Part shown: positions 35,185 through 43,260 of the stretch, one piece after another
How the letters are laid out: each line of letters begins with the position of its first letter
How positions within the stretch are numbered: position 1 is the first letter of the stretch
Source: a bacterium
GTDB taxonomy: Bacteria > Armatimonadota > Zipacnadia > Zipacnadales > UBA11051
NCBI GenBank assembly: GCA_030604405.1
Contig: JAUVVY010000020.1
Location: 1 to 64,000 of the forward strand
Direction: 5' to 3'
DNA length: 64,000 bases
Notes under the pieces: generated by a model
What the model saw: the letters and a program-made list of their open reading frames with translations, nothing else
Databases searched by the model: none
What the model was told of the DNA's origin: nothing
Made by a program: the position numbers and the translations under genes

Positions 35185-38100
35185 CTAACGGGTTATCGCG
35201 ACCTGGGCCAACGCCTGTACCTGCTGACCGTCCTCGGTGTGTGCGCTGATCCGGATGAGATAGCAGCCGTTGGGCACCCTCAGGCCCGCCTGGTTGCGGC
35301 CGTTCCAGGCGACGGACTGCAGGCCGGCGGCCTGGCTCTGATCCTGCACCACACGGCTGATGAGGCGGCCGCTGATATTGTGCACATCAATGGTCACTTG
35401 AGCGTTCTTCGACAGCGTGTAGCTGACGGCCGCGCTCGCAGCCCTGGTGGAAGCAACTGCTGCGGTTATGGCCAACTGGCCAACGCCTGCCGCTGAGGTG
35501 CTGACCTGTAGCCTGCGGCTGTGCCCGTCAGCCTCGAAGGTATAAGCGCGGTTAGTGCGCATGTACACCCGCTTGCCGCTAGCCAGATCGGTCAAGATAG
35601 GCTGGGTGCCGCGCGGCAGGCTGGACATATCGGGCCAGGATACTTCGATCGGCTGGCCGTTGAGGTTGGTCTGCACCTCAATGTCCCACTGTTGTTGCCT
35701 GGACTGCTGGCTGCGAATGTCAACTGCCATATTCAGGGCATTTGCACCTTGTAGTGACAAATAGACATACCCGCCGCTAATCGGCACCGGCGGCTTGGCC
35801 TGGTCGAGGCCGGGATCGAAGCCGTCAGAGGCCCCGGCTGCGGTGCCGATGTAGGCTGCGGTGTCCTGGAGACCGGCGACAGTGGCCGTGGTCTGTAACT
35901 GCAAGAGCCAACCGTCGGCCGGGACCGGGACGGCCGGTCTGGCCGCCTGTGCCGCTACCGCCAGCGTGTCTGTGCTCTCATCAATGAACAGCCTGCAGGG
36001 CTCGTTGGCGTGGAGCCAGTAGCCGACATAGGGTGTCAGGGCTGAGACGACGCGGTAGCCGCCCAGCATATAGGCGAACAGGCCGGAACCAAGCACGTTT
36101 CGGGACATGGCGTCCTGCACCGACCGCAACACTCCGTCCTGTTCGCGGACACTGGCTGCGTAGAAGTCTATGCTGGACAAGAAGGGGTTACCGATGAGGT
36201 TCCAGCCTGGCACCAGGGGGGTCTCGTAAATGGTTGTGGCCAGCGTGCCTTCCTGGGCCAGGTCGGCGGCGTTTGCCAGGTTCAGCCAGTAGCCGCTACC
36301 GAGGCGGAAGCGGTCGGCAGGAGCGTTAGGATAGACGCGGTAACGCCCACCGTCGGTCTCCCAGGTGGCCATGCGGAACTCGGCGGGGGCAACGCCGAGC
36401 AGTGCCGCAGCATCCCGGTCGCTGAAGTCCCAGGGCAAGGACATGAGCTGTAGGCCGGCCGGGAAGACATGCAGGCTTTCCAGCACAAAGCTTACGCCAG
36501 TGGTGGTTTCACCGCTGACTACGGTCACAACGCGCTGCTGGGGCTGTGGCTTGTAGCCTGAGACCACGGGCTGAACAACTACTTCGCCGGCCGGGATTCT
36601 ATTGTCAGGATCAGGATCATTGTCATCGAAGATATAGTTGTAGGGCGGTGTGCCGTCGCCCGGGTCGGTGAGCGTACCGCTGGTGACGGTACTGCGGATG
36701 ACAGTGCCACCCGACAGGACCCTTATCTCTACGCCGCCCACCGGCTGGCCCGTAGTTGCAGAGGCGACTTTGCCGGAGATGCCGCCATCAGGCACCCTGT
36801 TGAGCGCTATGTCCAGAACTGCGATCTCCTGAGAAAACACCACAACGCCCTGCAGGGCTGAGCTTTCGTAGCCGGCGCACGAGGCTCGCACCTGATAGGT
36901 GCCGGCAGCCACAGCGATATTGGCTATACCAGTCGCGTCGGTTACCGGGGCGGGCACAACTACCTGCTGGCCGTTCTCATCGAGGACCGCGATTGTGGCA
37001 TTGTCAATGTCGTCGCCAGTGTCGGCGCTGGTCACATGGACCTGAAGAACTCCGTCAGCAGCACCGAGTATGAAGACCACGTGCGTGGTATTGCCCGGTG
37101 TGACGGTCACCAGGAGCTGCTGCGTACCATAGCCGACATCAGTACCGTCAGCGACCACGATGTAGTCTCCGGGCGGAATTCCCGGTATCACGAACGTGCC
37201 GTCAGCCGCGCTGATACCTTCGCCGATGGGATCTCCCAGCTCGTCAATGGGGATATCGCCGTCGGCCTGAGCGGCGGTGACGGACTCTATTGCCTCTTCA
37301 TCTTCCTCTTCTTCTTCCTCCACAGGTGCCGGATAGACGCGTATGATGACGTTGCTGATGAAGTCGCCGGTTGCCTCGGAGGTCACGATTCCAGCGATGG
37401 CCCCGGGCTGAGCTTCTTTGATTGCGAAGTCCACCTGCACAGGTTCCTGACCGCCATGGACCCAGGCCCATGTCCCGTGGTCTATTTCGAACCCGGTGCG
37501 TATCACGTCGAAGATGTAATGGCCCGGGTTGAGGCCCTGCATGATATAGGTGCCGTCCTTCTGGCAGCGGACGGCATACTTATACTCGGTGACCTCCCCT
37601 ACCAGGCCGTCGCCGTCATCGGGCTCTTCTCTGACTCCTGCCAACAGGGTGGCGATCACGACCGGCTCAGGGTCGGTAACGGGCTTTGCGCCCTCGCTGA
37701 TGGAGACGACGCGCCCCTGGAAGGTGGCGGTGCGCATCCAGCACTTGGCATTGTGGGCCAGGTGGCTGCGGTGGTTGGCGCAGTGGGCCGGGATAGGATC
37801 GTGTGCGTTAATATACCGCCGGTGAATCTGTTCAAAGCCGAATGAGAGAAAGGCGACCCGTGCACCGGTAGTGAAATTTTGATATCTGGTGCCGGCACCG
37901 GTGCCGTCGAAGTCCCCATACCCGTACATCTTTACATCTCCCACCGGGGTGATGCCATCGGCCCAGTCTGAGAATTCCGCCGCGTCGCAAAGACAGGGCT
38001 GGGTGGCAGTTTGGTTCTGTGGGGTCACCAGATCGATCGGATTATCCGCTGGCTCCCACCAGTTAGGGGCAAACATCGGGGGGGCGTGGTAGTGCACACT

Positions 38101-40362
38101 TGAGCTTTCAACCCAGGCGTCCCAGGAGACGGGATCAGTGTCGACCCCCTCGACCGTAAAGCCCCACGTGCCGGCGGCATCGGTGAAATAACTGGCGCGC
38201 AAATAGTTGGTCAGGAAGTTGTTGGTGGTCTTGTCCTCCATGGTCAGGGCCCAGGCGAGGTCCTGGCCGGATATGAAGAGCCGGCCGCCCTGGTCCAGGA
38301 ACTGGCTCATCTGGGCCTGGGTGGCTGCATCCAACATCGTGCCATCGCATATCCAGACATCTCCGGTGTGGGGTGCGGCCCAGAACACCATGCGGTTGGC
38401 GACCGGAACCTCCCGCGTGGCCTTTGCGGTCGTGGGACTGGCGAGGGCGTCGGCCGGGTCTAACTGGTAATCCGAGCTCGGCAGGTAGTTGCGCAGAATC
38501 GTGGCGGGTATCGCACCGCGGCAGATGATGCGCCAGACGTCGTAGCTCTCGTTGAATGGGCCGGCTATGCTGTCGAAATCAGTGCTCCACTCCAAGCCCT
38601 CTGCGTAGCCGGGATTGTAGCGCCAGTAGCTTTCGTTGGGAAACGCGGCAGGATAGTCGGTATTGTAGCCGGTCATCCAGATGAACATCTGGCCCTCGCA
38701 ATAATCATCCACGAACAGTACGCGGTCGTCGGGGTTGAAGGTTACTGTGCTGAAGCCATAGATGTCGTCGTAGGTCAGCGAGTTGCCCATATTATCGGTT
38801 GTGGCAACGTCAATAATGTAATCCCTGGGCACACTAGTTGTCGTATACGTACCGGTGAAGACGCCGTCTCCCGCCGTCGAGTCTGGAGCCACCCCATCGT
38901 CAAACAACTGGGTGGAGCCGATGGTCACGCAGTCCCATTCGAGGGCCTGATGACAACCGGCTTCTGTTCCCATCCATTGCTCAAAGCGCGCGCCGTCCCA
39001 CCAGAGATAGACTTTGACGTCAGGGTCCTTGAACATCGCTACGACCGAGCTAACCCCGCTATCCTTGTCATAGACAGCGACAGATACTGTGATGTCGGAG
39101 CCGGGCGGCGGATTACGGTCATCAACCCAAGGCAGTGCATCCTCACGGCCAGGAGCATTGACCAGTACAGGCGGCATGGTGTCCCGGACGAAGGTAGCCC
39201 AGATGTCGGGCTCACTGCCGGCGGCGTCGGGGCGGGTTGATTGAAAGACGAACCGCATTCTGGCCCGCTGGTCCAGGTCAGGTGACCATGTCGGGTTAGT
39301 GTCATCGTACTCGTCATCGAGAACGTCAAGGGTGGCAATCGTCGCATCTGCGCCGACTGCTTCGCCGACGGCGGACATGCGCCAGATATTGAAATCATTG
39401 GTAGTATCGCCGGGGCCTGTCGGTCGGGACGACGAGAAGACAATGCTCTGGCCGGTCGGTTGCCATGCCGGATCTACATCGTCGGCGTCCGGGTAGCCGC
39501 CGCCGGTACTCAGACCCGTCACATTGCCACCGTCGCCGTCCATGGCCAGAATACGCTCCACAGTGCCCACGGTGGTCTGGAAGGCAATGTAGGGGGATGT
39601 CGGCGACCAGGCGGGAGATGTCTCGTCATTTGAGCTGACGGCAAGCGGCACTTCTGAGCCAGCACCGGTGGACGGGATCTTGTAGATATCCCAGTTGCCG
39701 CTGCGGTCACACTGGAAGGCAATCGAGTTGCTGTCAGGCGACCAGGTCGGATGGCGCTTGTTGCCGGCGCCACCCCCCGGAGTGGTAATCTGCCAGATGA
39801 CGCCTGTGCTAATCTCGATGGTATATATCTGATAAGTGCCGGTCTGATTGGAGGCGTATGCCAACAGCCTGCCACTGGGATTGAAAGCGGGCTCGCGCTG
39901 GTCACCCGGCAAATCAACAAGCTGCACTTGCTGGGTGCCATCGGGCCGCATCAGCCAGATGTTGAAGTTGGGCTCGTCAGGCAATGTGGGGTCAATCTGG
40001 CGGTCGCCGTCGGCGTCTTCGCCGTTGCTCACGAAGGCGATAGAGTTGGCGCCGGTAACAGGAGATGAATTGGGGTCAAATTCCTCCGTCGCCACCGCGT
40101 TTGCGGTGATATCATCATCCGGGTCCGGGCCCTGTTGCGTATCCACGCCACCATCACGCTCCGGGCACTCCATACAGCCGATGACTTGGCGCGGAGGTCC
40201 TGGCAACGGCTCACGCTGCAGCCTGTCCAGCGACAACAGCGGCCCCGCAGCACGTAGGCGTGAGGACTGCGTCGAGGCGACGGATGATATGATAAGTAAA
40301 ATCGCGACCAGCACACAGAAGAGCAATAGTGAAGCCAGAGGTCTGGTGTGGCCCTTTTGCAA
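35185..40362 (-). CDS. Giant exported protein: TolB-like propeller, carboxypeptidase-regulatory-like domains and FlgD-like tail
   Basis: 1725 residues. Signal peptide (ASLLLFCVLVAILLIISSVAS). Six PD40/TolB-type propeller blades follow, each with an F/W-x-P-x-G/S core (AFNPSGRLLAYASN, TWSPDSNSIAFQ, AWQPTGQSIVFSSSRP). The middle part, containing a DDYCEGQMFIW motif, is of unknown type. Then come several carboxypeptidase-regulatory-like/CNA-B-type domains (AIAGIVTSEATGDFISNVII, GISGKVASATTGQPVGGVEI). The last ~450 residues carry the shared module (LQLMSLPW, PGWNLIGNPF, VGYWLHAN, GFDPGLDQAKPP, VPNGCYLIRISAH). TTG 40362 is chosen for its GAGGAG eight bases upstream. Probably a surface-displayed or extracellular protein; first gene of the block. 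Confidence 0.8.
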   Translation of the reverse strand: MQKGHTRPLASLLLFCVLVAILLIISSVASTQSSRLRAAGPLLSLDRLQREPLPGPPRQVIGCMECPERDGGVDTQQGPDPDDDITANAVATEEFDPNSSPVTGANSIAFVSNGEDADGDRQIDPTLPDEPNFNIWLMRPDGTQQVQLVDLPGDQREPAFNPSGRLLAYASNQTGTYQIYTIEISTGVIWQITTPGGGAGNKRHPTWSPDSNSIAFQCDRSGNWDIYKIPSTGAGSEVPLAVSSNDETSPAWSPTSPYIAFQTTVGTVERILAMDGDGGNVTGLSTGGGYPDADDVDPAWQPTGQSIVFSSSRPTGPGDTTNDFNIWRMSAVGEAVGADATIATLDVLDDEYDDTNPTWSPDLDQRARMRFVFQSTRPDAAGSEPDIWATFVRDTMPPVLVNAPGREDALPWVDDRNPPPGSDITVSVAVYDKDSGVSSVVAMFKDPDVKVYLWWDGARFEQWMGTEAGCHQALEWDCVTIGSTQLFDDGVAPDSTAGDGVFTGTYTTTSVPRDYIIDVATTDNMGNSLTYDDIYGFSTVTFNPDDRVLFVDDYCEGQMFIWMTGYNTDYPAAFPNESYWRYNPGYAEGLEWSTDFDSIAGPFNESYDVWRIICRGAIPATILRNYLPSSDYQLDPADALASPTTAKATREVPVANRMVFWAAPHTGDVWICDGTMLDAATQAQMSQFLDQGGRLFISGQDLAWALTMEDKTTNNFLTNYLRASYFTDAAGTWGFTVEGVDTDPVSWDAWVESSSVHYHAPPMFAPNWWEPADNPIDLVTPQNQTATQPCLCDAAEFSDWADGITPVGDVKMYGYGDFDGTGAGTRYQNFTTGARVAFLSFGFEQIHRRYINAHDPIPAHCANHRSHLAHNAKCWMRTATFQGRVVSISEGAKPVTDPEPVVIATLLAGVREEPDDGDGLVGEVTEYKYAVRCQKDGTYIMQGLNPGHYIFDVIRTGFEIDHGTWAWVHGGQEPVQVDFAIKEAQPGAIAGIVTSEATGDFISNVIIRVYPAPVEEEEEEDEEAIESVTAAQADGDIPIDELGDPIGEGISAADGTFVIPGIPPGDYIVVADGTDVGYGTQQLLVTVTPGNTTHVVFILGAADGVLQVHVTSADTGDDIDNATIAVLDENGQQVVVPAPVTDATGIANIAVAAGTYQVRASCAGYESSALQGVVVFSQEIAVLDIALNRVPDGGISGKVASATTGQPVGGVEIRVLSGGTVIRSTVTSGTLTDPGDGTPPYNYIFDDNDPDPDNRIPAGEVVVQPVVSGYKPQPQQRVVTVVSGETTTGVSFVLESLHVFPAGLQLMSLPWDFSDRDAAALLGVAPAEFRMATWETDGGRYRVYPNAPADRFRLGSGYWLNLANAADLAQEGTLATTIYETPLVPGWNLIGNPFLSSIDFYAASVREQDGVLRSVQDAMSRNVLGSGLFAYMLGGYRVVSALTPYVGYWLHANEPCRLFIDESTDTLAVAAQAARPAVPVPADGWLLQLQTTATVAGLQDTAAYIGTAAGASDGFDPGLDQAKPPVPISGGYVYLSLQGANALNMAVDIRSQQSRQQQWDIEVQTNLNGQPIEVSWPDMSSLPRGTQPILTDLASGKRVYMRTNRAYTFEADGHSRRLQVSTSAAGVGQLAITAAVASTRAASAAVSYTLSKNAQVTIDVHNISGRLISRVVQDQSQAAGLQSVAWNGRNQAGLRVPNGCYLIRISAHTEDGQQVQALAQVAITR

Positions 40363-40753
40363 GGCAATCACTCCTCGGCAGGTGCTTTGATGCATTCTAC
40401 GTTGACCGGCTAGCGCCAACCACAGCAGCCCCACCCCTGGCCACCTACCAGATATATTCGTGCTTAGCAGCGCGTAAGGCAGTGCTTACATTGCGCGCCG
40501 GGCAACAATTCTCCCGTGAGCGCCAAGGCCTTGGTATTATAACACACCGTCTTGCGGCTTGCCAAGAGGCAATGCCGGCTGCCAGCTACAATTTGTGGAA
40601 CTCCCCCCCGAAATCGCCCTGGCACACACCGGGAGCCGCCAATATATCTGCGCCGAAGCCGGGGTGGCTTGCTTTAGCATATACCCGATACTTTAAGACA
40701 AGAAACCAGCGATTTCGGTTCCGCGAAATATCCATGTCCAGCGTCGTGAGCCA
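40363..40753 (-). promoter_or_regulatory. Promoter and long leader of the exported-protein block
   Basis: No gene. On the minus strand TTGGCA (40565-40560) and TATAAT (40541-40536) are 18 bases apart. The transcript would start near 40529 and carry a leader of about 165 bases before the TTG at 40362. A hairpin in the leader pairs GTAAG (40474-40478) with CTTAC (40485-40489), with flanking GCGC arms. I recognise no riboswitch class in it. Confidence 0.6.
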
Positions 40754-41362
40754 CTAAGTACCACGCCCGGTCAGCCGTTGGTACAATGCTTCTACTTCCC
40801 CCTGCAGTTGACCTGCATTTGTGTCGGTGTTTATCTCAAAATCGGCTCGGCTGTCGTCCAAGCCGGCGGCTGCGTGGGCGTCGAGACGACGCCTGGTCTC
40901 GGCCACAGTCAGATTGTCTCTATTGCGTATGCGCTGTTCCCGCACGGGTCGGGGGGCAGTGACATTCAATATATGATGAACCAGCCTGTCGGCGCCCATT
41001 TCGTAGAGATTGGCAGCCTCCACAGCCACCACCGCCGGCGGGGCTGTTGCTTCACGCAACTGCGCGAGGCGCTGCTGCAGCAGGACTACCATTGCTGGAT
41101 ACATGATATCATTGAGCCGCTGGCGTGCCTCCTCGCTGGCAAAGATCAATTCGGCCAATCTGCTCCGCAGCAGGTTGCCTTCGCTGTCGAAAAACTCGTC
41201 GCCGAAAGTTTGTCTGATCTTGCCCGTCAGCGCTGCACCCGGCTGCAGCAACTCCCTTGACAGGTCATCGGCCTTGATGGTCACAGCCCCGAGCCGGCCC
41301 AGGATCTCCAGCACAAAGGTCTTGCCGGATCCCATCGGCCCGACTATGCCGAGAACGGTCAT
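40754..41362 (-). CDS. coaE: Dephospho-CoA kinase
   Basis: Phosphorylates dephospho-CoA in the last step of coenzyme A synthesis. 202 residues. P-loop GIVGPMGSGKTFVLEIL at the N-terminus, DDLSRELLQPG next (substrate Asp), and the lid/helix region typical of CoaE (VVAVEAANLYEMGADRLVH). A few bases after the end of the S1-domain protein gene, as in many bacteria where coaE and rpsA-like genes neighbour each other. Confidence 0.94.
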   Translation of the reverse strand: MTVLGIVGPMGSGKTFVLEILGRLGAVTIKADDLSRELLQPGAALTGKIRQTFGDEFFDSEGNLLRSRLAELIFASEEARQRLNDIMYPAMVVLLQQRLAQLREATAPPAVVAVEAANLYEMGADRLVHHILNVTAPRPVREQRIRNRDNLTVAETRRRLDAHAAAGLDDSRADFEINTDTNAGQLQGEVEALYQRLTGRGT

Positions 41363-41395
41363 CCCAGCTTCATCCCTGTCACTACAAGAGTATGC

Positions 41396-43075
41396 CTATT
41401 CATCCGCCTTTTCGGGCTGGTCTTGTTTGTCCGCAGCGTCCTTATCTTTTTTGGCCTTCTTGGTCTCTTTGGCTTTCTTGGTGCTAGCGGCTTTCTTCGG
41501 CTTCTTGGGCTTTTCGGCTTCTTCTTCGGTCTTTTCCTCGGCCATTTCTTTGGTTTCTTCTGCTTCCTCTTCAGCCGCTTTTTCTTCCGCTTCTTTTTCG
41601 GCTGCCTCTTCAGCCGCTTTTTCTTGCGCTTCTTTTTCGGCTGCCTCTTCAGCCGCTTTTTCTTCCGCTTCTTTTTCGGCTGCCTCTTCAGCCGCCTTTT
41701 CTTCCGCTTCTTTCTCGGCTGCCTCTTCAGCCGCCTTTTCTTCCGCTTCTTCGTCGGCTTCTTCTGCGGCTTCTTCGACTGCTTGTTCAGGTTCTCGTTC
41801 GGGCTCTTCTTCTGCTGGTTCTGCTTCGACTGCCTCGGTTTCATCTCCGACTGCTGCCTGCTGCAGGACATCACCGAACTGGTCGCCGAGAGTTACCTTG
41901 GACTGCTCCTGGCTGGCCATGTATTGCTGGTACTCCTGCCGCTCCTTCTCCTGGTCGGCGGCGACCAGGCTCAGGCTCATGCGGCGCGCCTTGATACGCA
42001 CATCAATGACCTTCAGATCAACCATCTGGCCGTCGCTAACCACGTCCGAGGCCTCTGAGATGCGTTTGGTGCTCATTTCGGATATCGGTATGAAGCCCTC
42101 GATTTCGTAGTCGAGCAACTGCGCGAAAGCGCCGGTGCGCACGACACGGGTGATACGTGCCTTGAGGACGCTGCCGATCCGAATACTGGGCGCAGCCTCC
42201 TTCCACGGATCGGGCAGAATCTGGCGCCTCGAAAGTGAGATACGATCGTTTTCGCGGTCAATGTCCAGCACGGCGACGCGAACTGTATCCCCCACCGTGA
42301 GCACTTCGGAGGGATGCTTGATGCGTGTCCAGGCCATTTCGGAGATGTGGAGCAGGCCGTCAACGCCGCCCAGATCAATGAAAGCGCCATAGTTGGTCAG
42401 GTTGCGCACTTTGCCTTCACAGACCACGCCTTCTTCGAGCGTGCTGAGTGTCTCCTGGCGACGCCGTTCGCGTTCTTCCTCGATCGCCACACGGTGCGAG
42501 AGGATTACCTTCTTCGACTCGCGGTCGGCTTCGAGCACGCGCAGGCGCAGAGATTGGCCGACAAAGCGCTCGAGGTTGCGCACGTTGCGGGTCGCCACGT
42601 GCTTGGCGGGTATGAATCCGGGTACGCCCACGTCCACGCGCAATCCGCCTTTCACGCGCTCGGTAACGATCGCCTCGACTATCTCGCCGGTTTCAACGGC
42701 CTCGGTGAGGCGGTTCCAGACCCGCTCGTAGTCGGCCCTGCGCTTGGACAGCCTGATAACGCTTTCTTCATCATCAACTCTGACAACGGCGACCTCTATT
42801 TCATCGTCCACGGCCGGCAGCTCATCAGGGCCGGCGAACTCGGATGTGGGTATGATGCCTTCATACTTGCTGCCGATATCAACGCTGACGACTCGATCCT
42901 CAACAGCCGCGACGACGCCTGTAACTATATCGCCTTTTTTGACTTGCACCGGCGGTGCCTGGTTGAGGGCGGCCTGCATTGGGTCGGTGGTTGTTTCTGA
43001 CGCTTTCTCAGACGATGACTCAGCTTCATTCTCGCGCTTCTTTTCCTTGTCGGTGTCTTCAAAGTCCCAAGCCAT
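41396..43075 (-). CDS. rpsA: Four-domain ribosomal protein S1-like RNA-binding protein with Glu/Ala-rich repeat tail
   Basis: 559 residues. Four S1/OB domains lie at about 47-112, 130-196, 215-284 and 299-371. The third is the most canonical (VRNLTNYGAFIDLGGVDGLLHISEM). Canonical S1 of Gram-negative bacteria has six domains, so this is the short form. Residues about 410-559 are a highly acidic, helix-forming tail built of a 13-residue repeat (EKAAEEAAEKEAE), then a Lys/Pro-rich end. It probably bridges mRNA and the 30S subunit. Start ATG has GGGAGA upstream. Located before coaE. Confidence 0.9.
   Translation of the reverse strand: MAWDFEDTDKEKKRENEAESSSEKASETTTDPMQAALNQAPPVQVKKGDIVTGVVAAVEDRVVSVDIGSKYEGIIPTSEFAGPDELPAVDDEIEVAVVRVDDEESVIRLSKRRADYERVWNRLTEAVETGEIVEAIVTERVKGGLRVDVGVPGFIPAKHVATRNVRNLERFVGQSLRLRVLEADRESKKVILSHRVAIEEERERRRQETLSTLEEGVVCEGKVRNLTNYGAFIDLGGVDGLLHISEMAWTRIKHPSEVLTVGDTVRVAVLDIDRENDRISLSRRQILPDPWKEAAPSIRIGSVLKARITRVVRTGAFAQLLDYEIEGFIPISEMSTKRISEASDVVSDGQMVDLKVIDVRIKARRMSLSLVAADQEKERQEYQQYMASQEQSKVTLGDQFGDVLQQAAVGDETEAVEAEPAEEEPEREPEQAVEEAAEEADEEAEEKAAEEAAEKEAEEKAAEEAAEKEAEEKAAEEAAEKEAQEKAAEEAAEKEAEEKAAEEEAEETKEMAEEKTEEEAEKPKKPKKAASTKKAKETKKAKKDKDAADKQDQPEKADE
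41575..41745 (-). repeat. 39-bp tandem repeats inside the S1-like gene
   Basis: About 4-5 near-identical copies of a 39-base unit encode the 13-residue EKAAEEAAEKEAE repeats. Because the unit is a multiple of three, copy-number changes keep the frame. Confidence 0.85.
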
Positions 43076-43147
43076 GCGAAGAATCTCCCTTCAGCCGTCT
43101 CTGGTGGACGGCTATACCAAGTTGAGCTACTCGATGTCGAATTCTCT

Positions 43148-43206
43148 GTCGGGCTGGAGCCTACTTCGCCATAGTATCCGTAGGCTACGTCGGCTGAAAG
43201 CCCGAC
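43148..43206. repeat. REP-like element between polA and the S1-like gene
   Basis: GTCGGGCT (43148-43155) and AGCCCGAC (43199-43206) enclose a second stem GCCTAC (43159-43164)/GTAGGC (43180-43185). The longest and most complete copy of the family here. Confidence 0.65.
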
Positions 43207-43260
43207 CACGTGAAACTGAAGATAGGACGTTAGATGTCACAAATTGACTGGAGTCGGTAG

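Noticed and set aside
40329-40757. Plus-strand open frame of 142 residues
   Set aside because: It covers the promoter and leader of the giant gene on the other strand and has no coding-like features.
41575-41745. Possible CRISPR array (39-base repeats)
   Set aside because: The units are directly adjacent without spacers and encode an in-frame protein repeat.
41010-42110. Plus-strand open frame of 366 residues rich in Ser and Ala
   Set aside because: It is antisense to the Glu/Ala-rich repeats of the S1-like gene, which create open frames on both strands.
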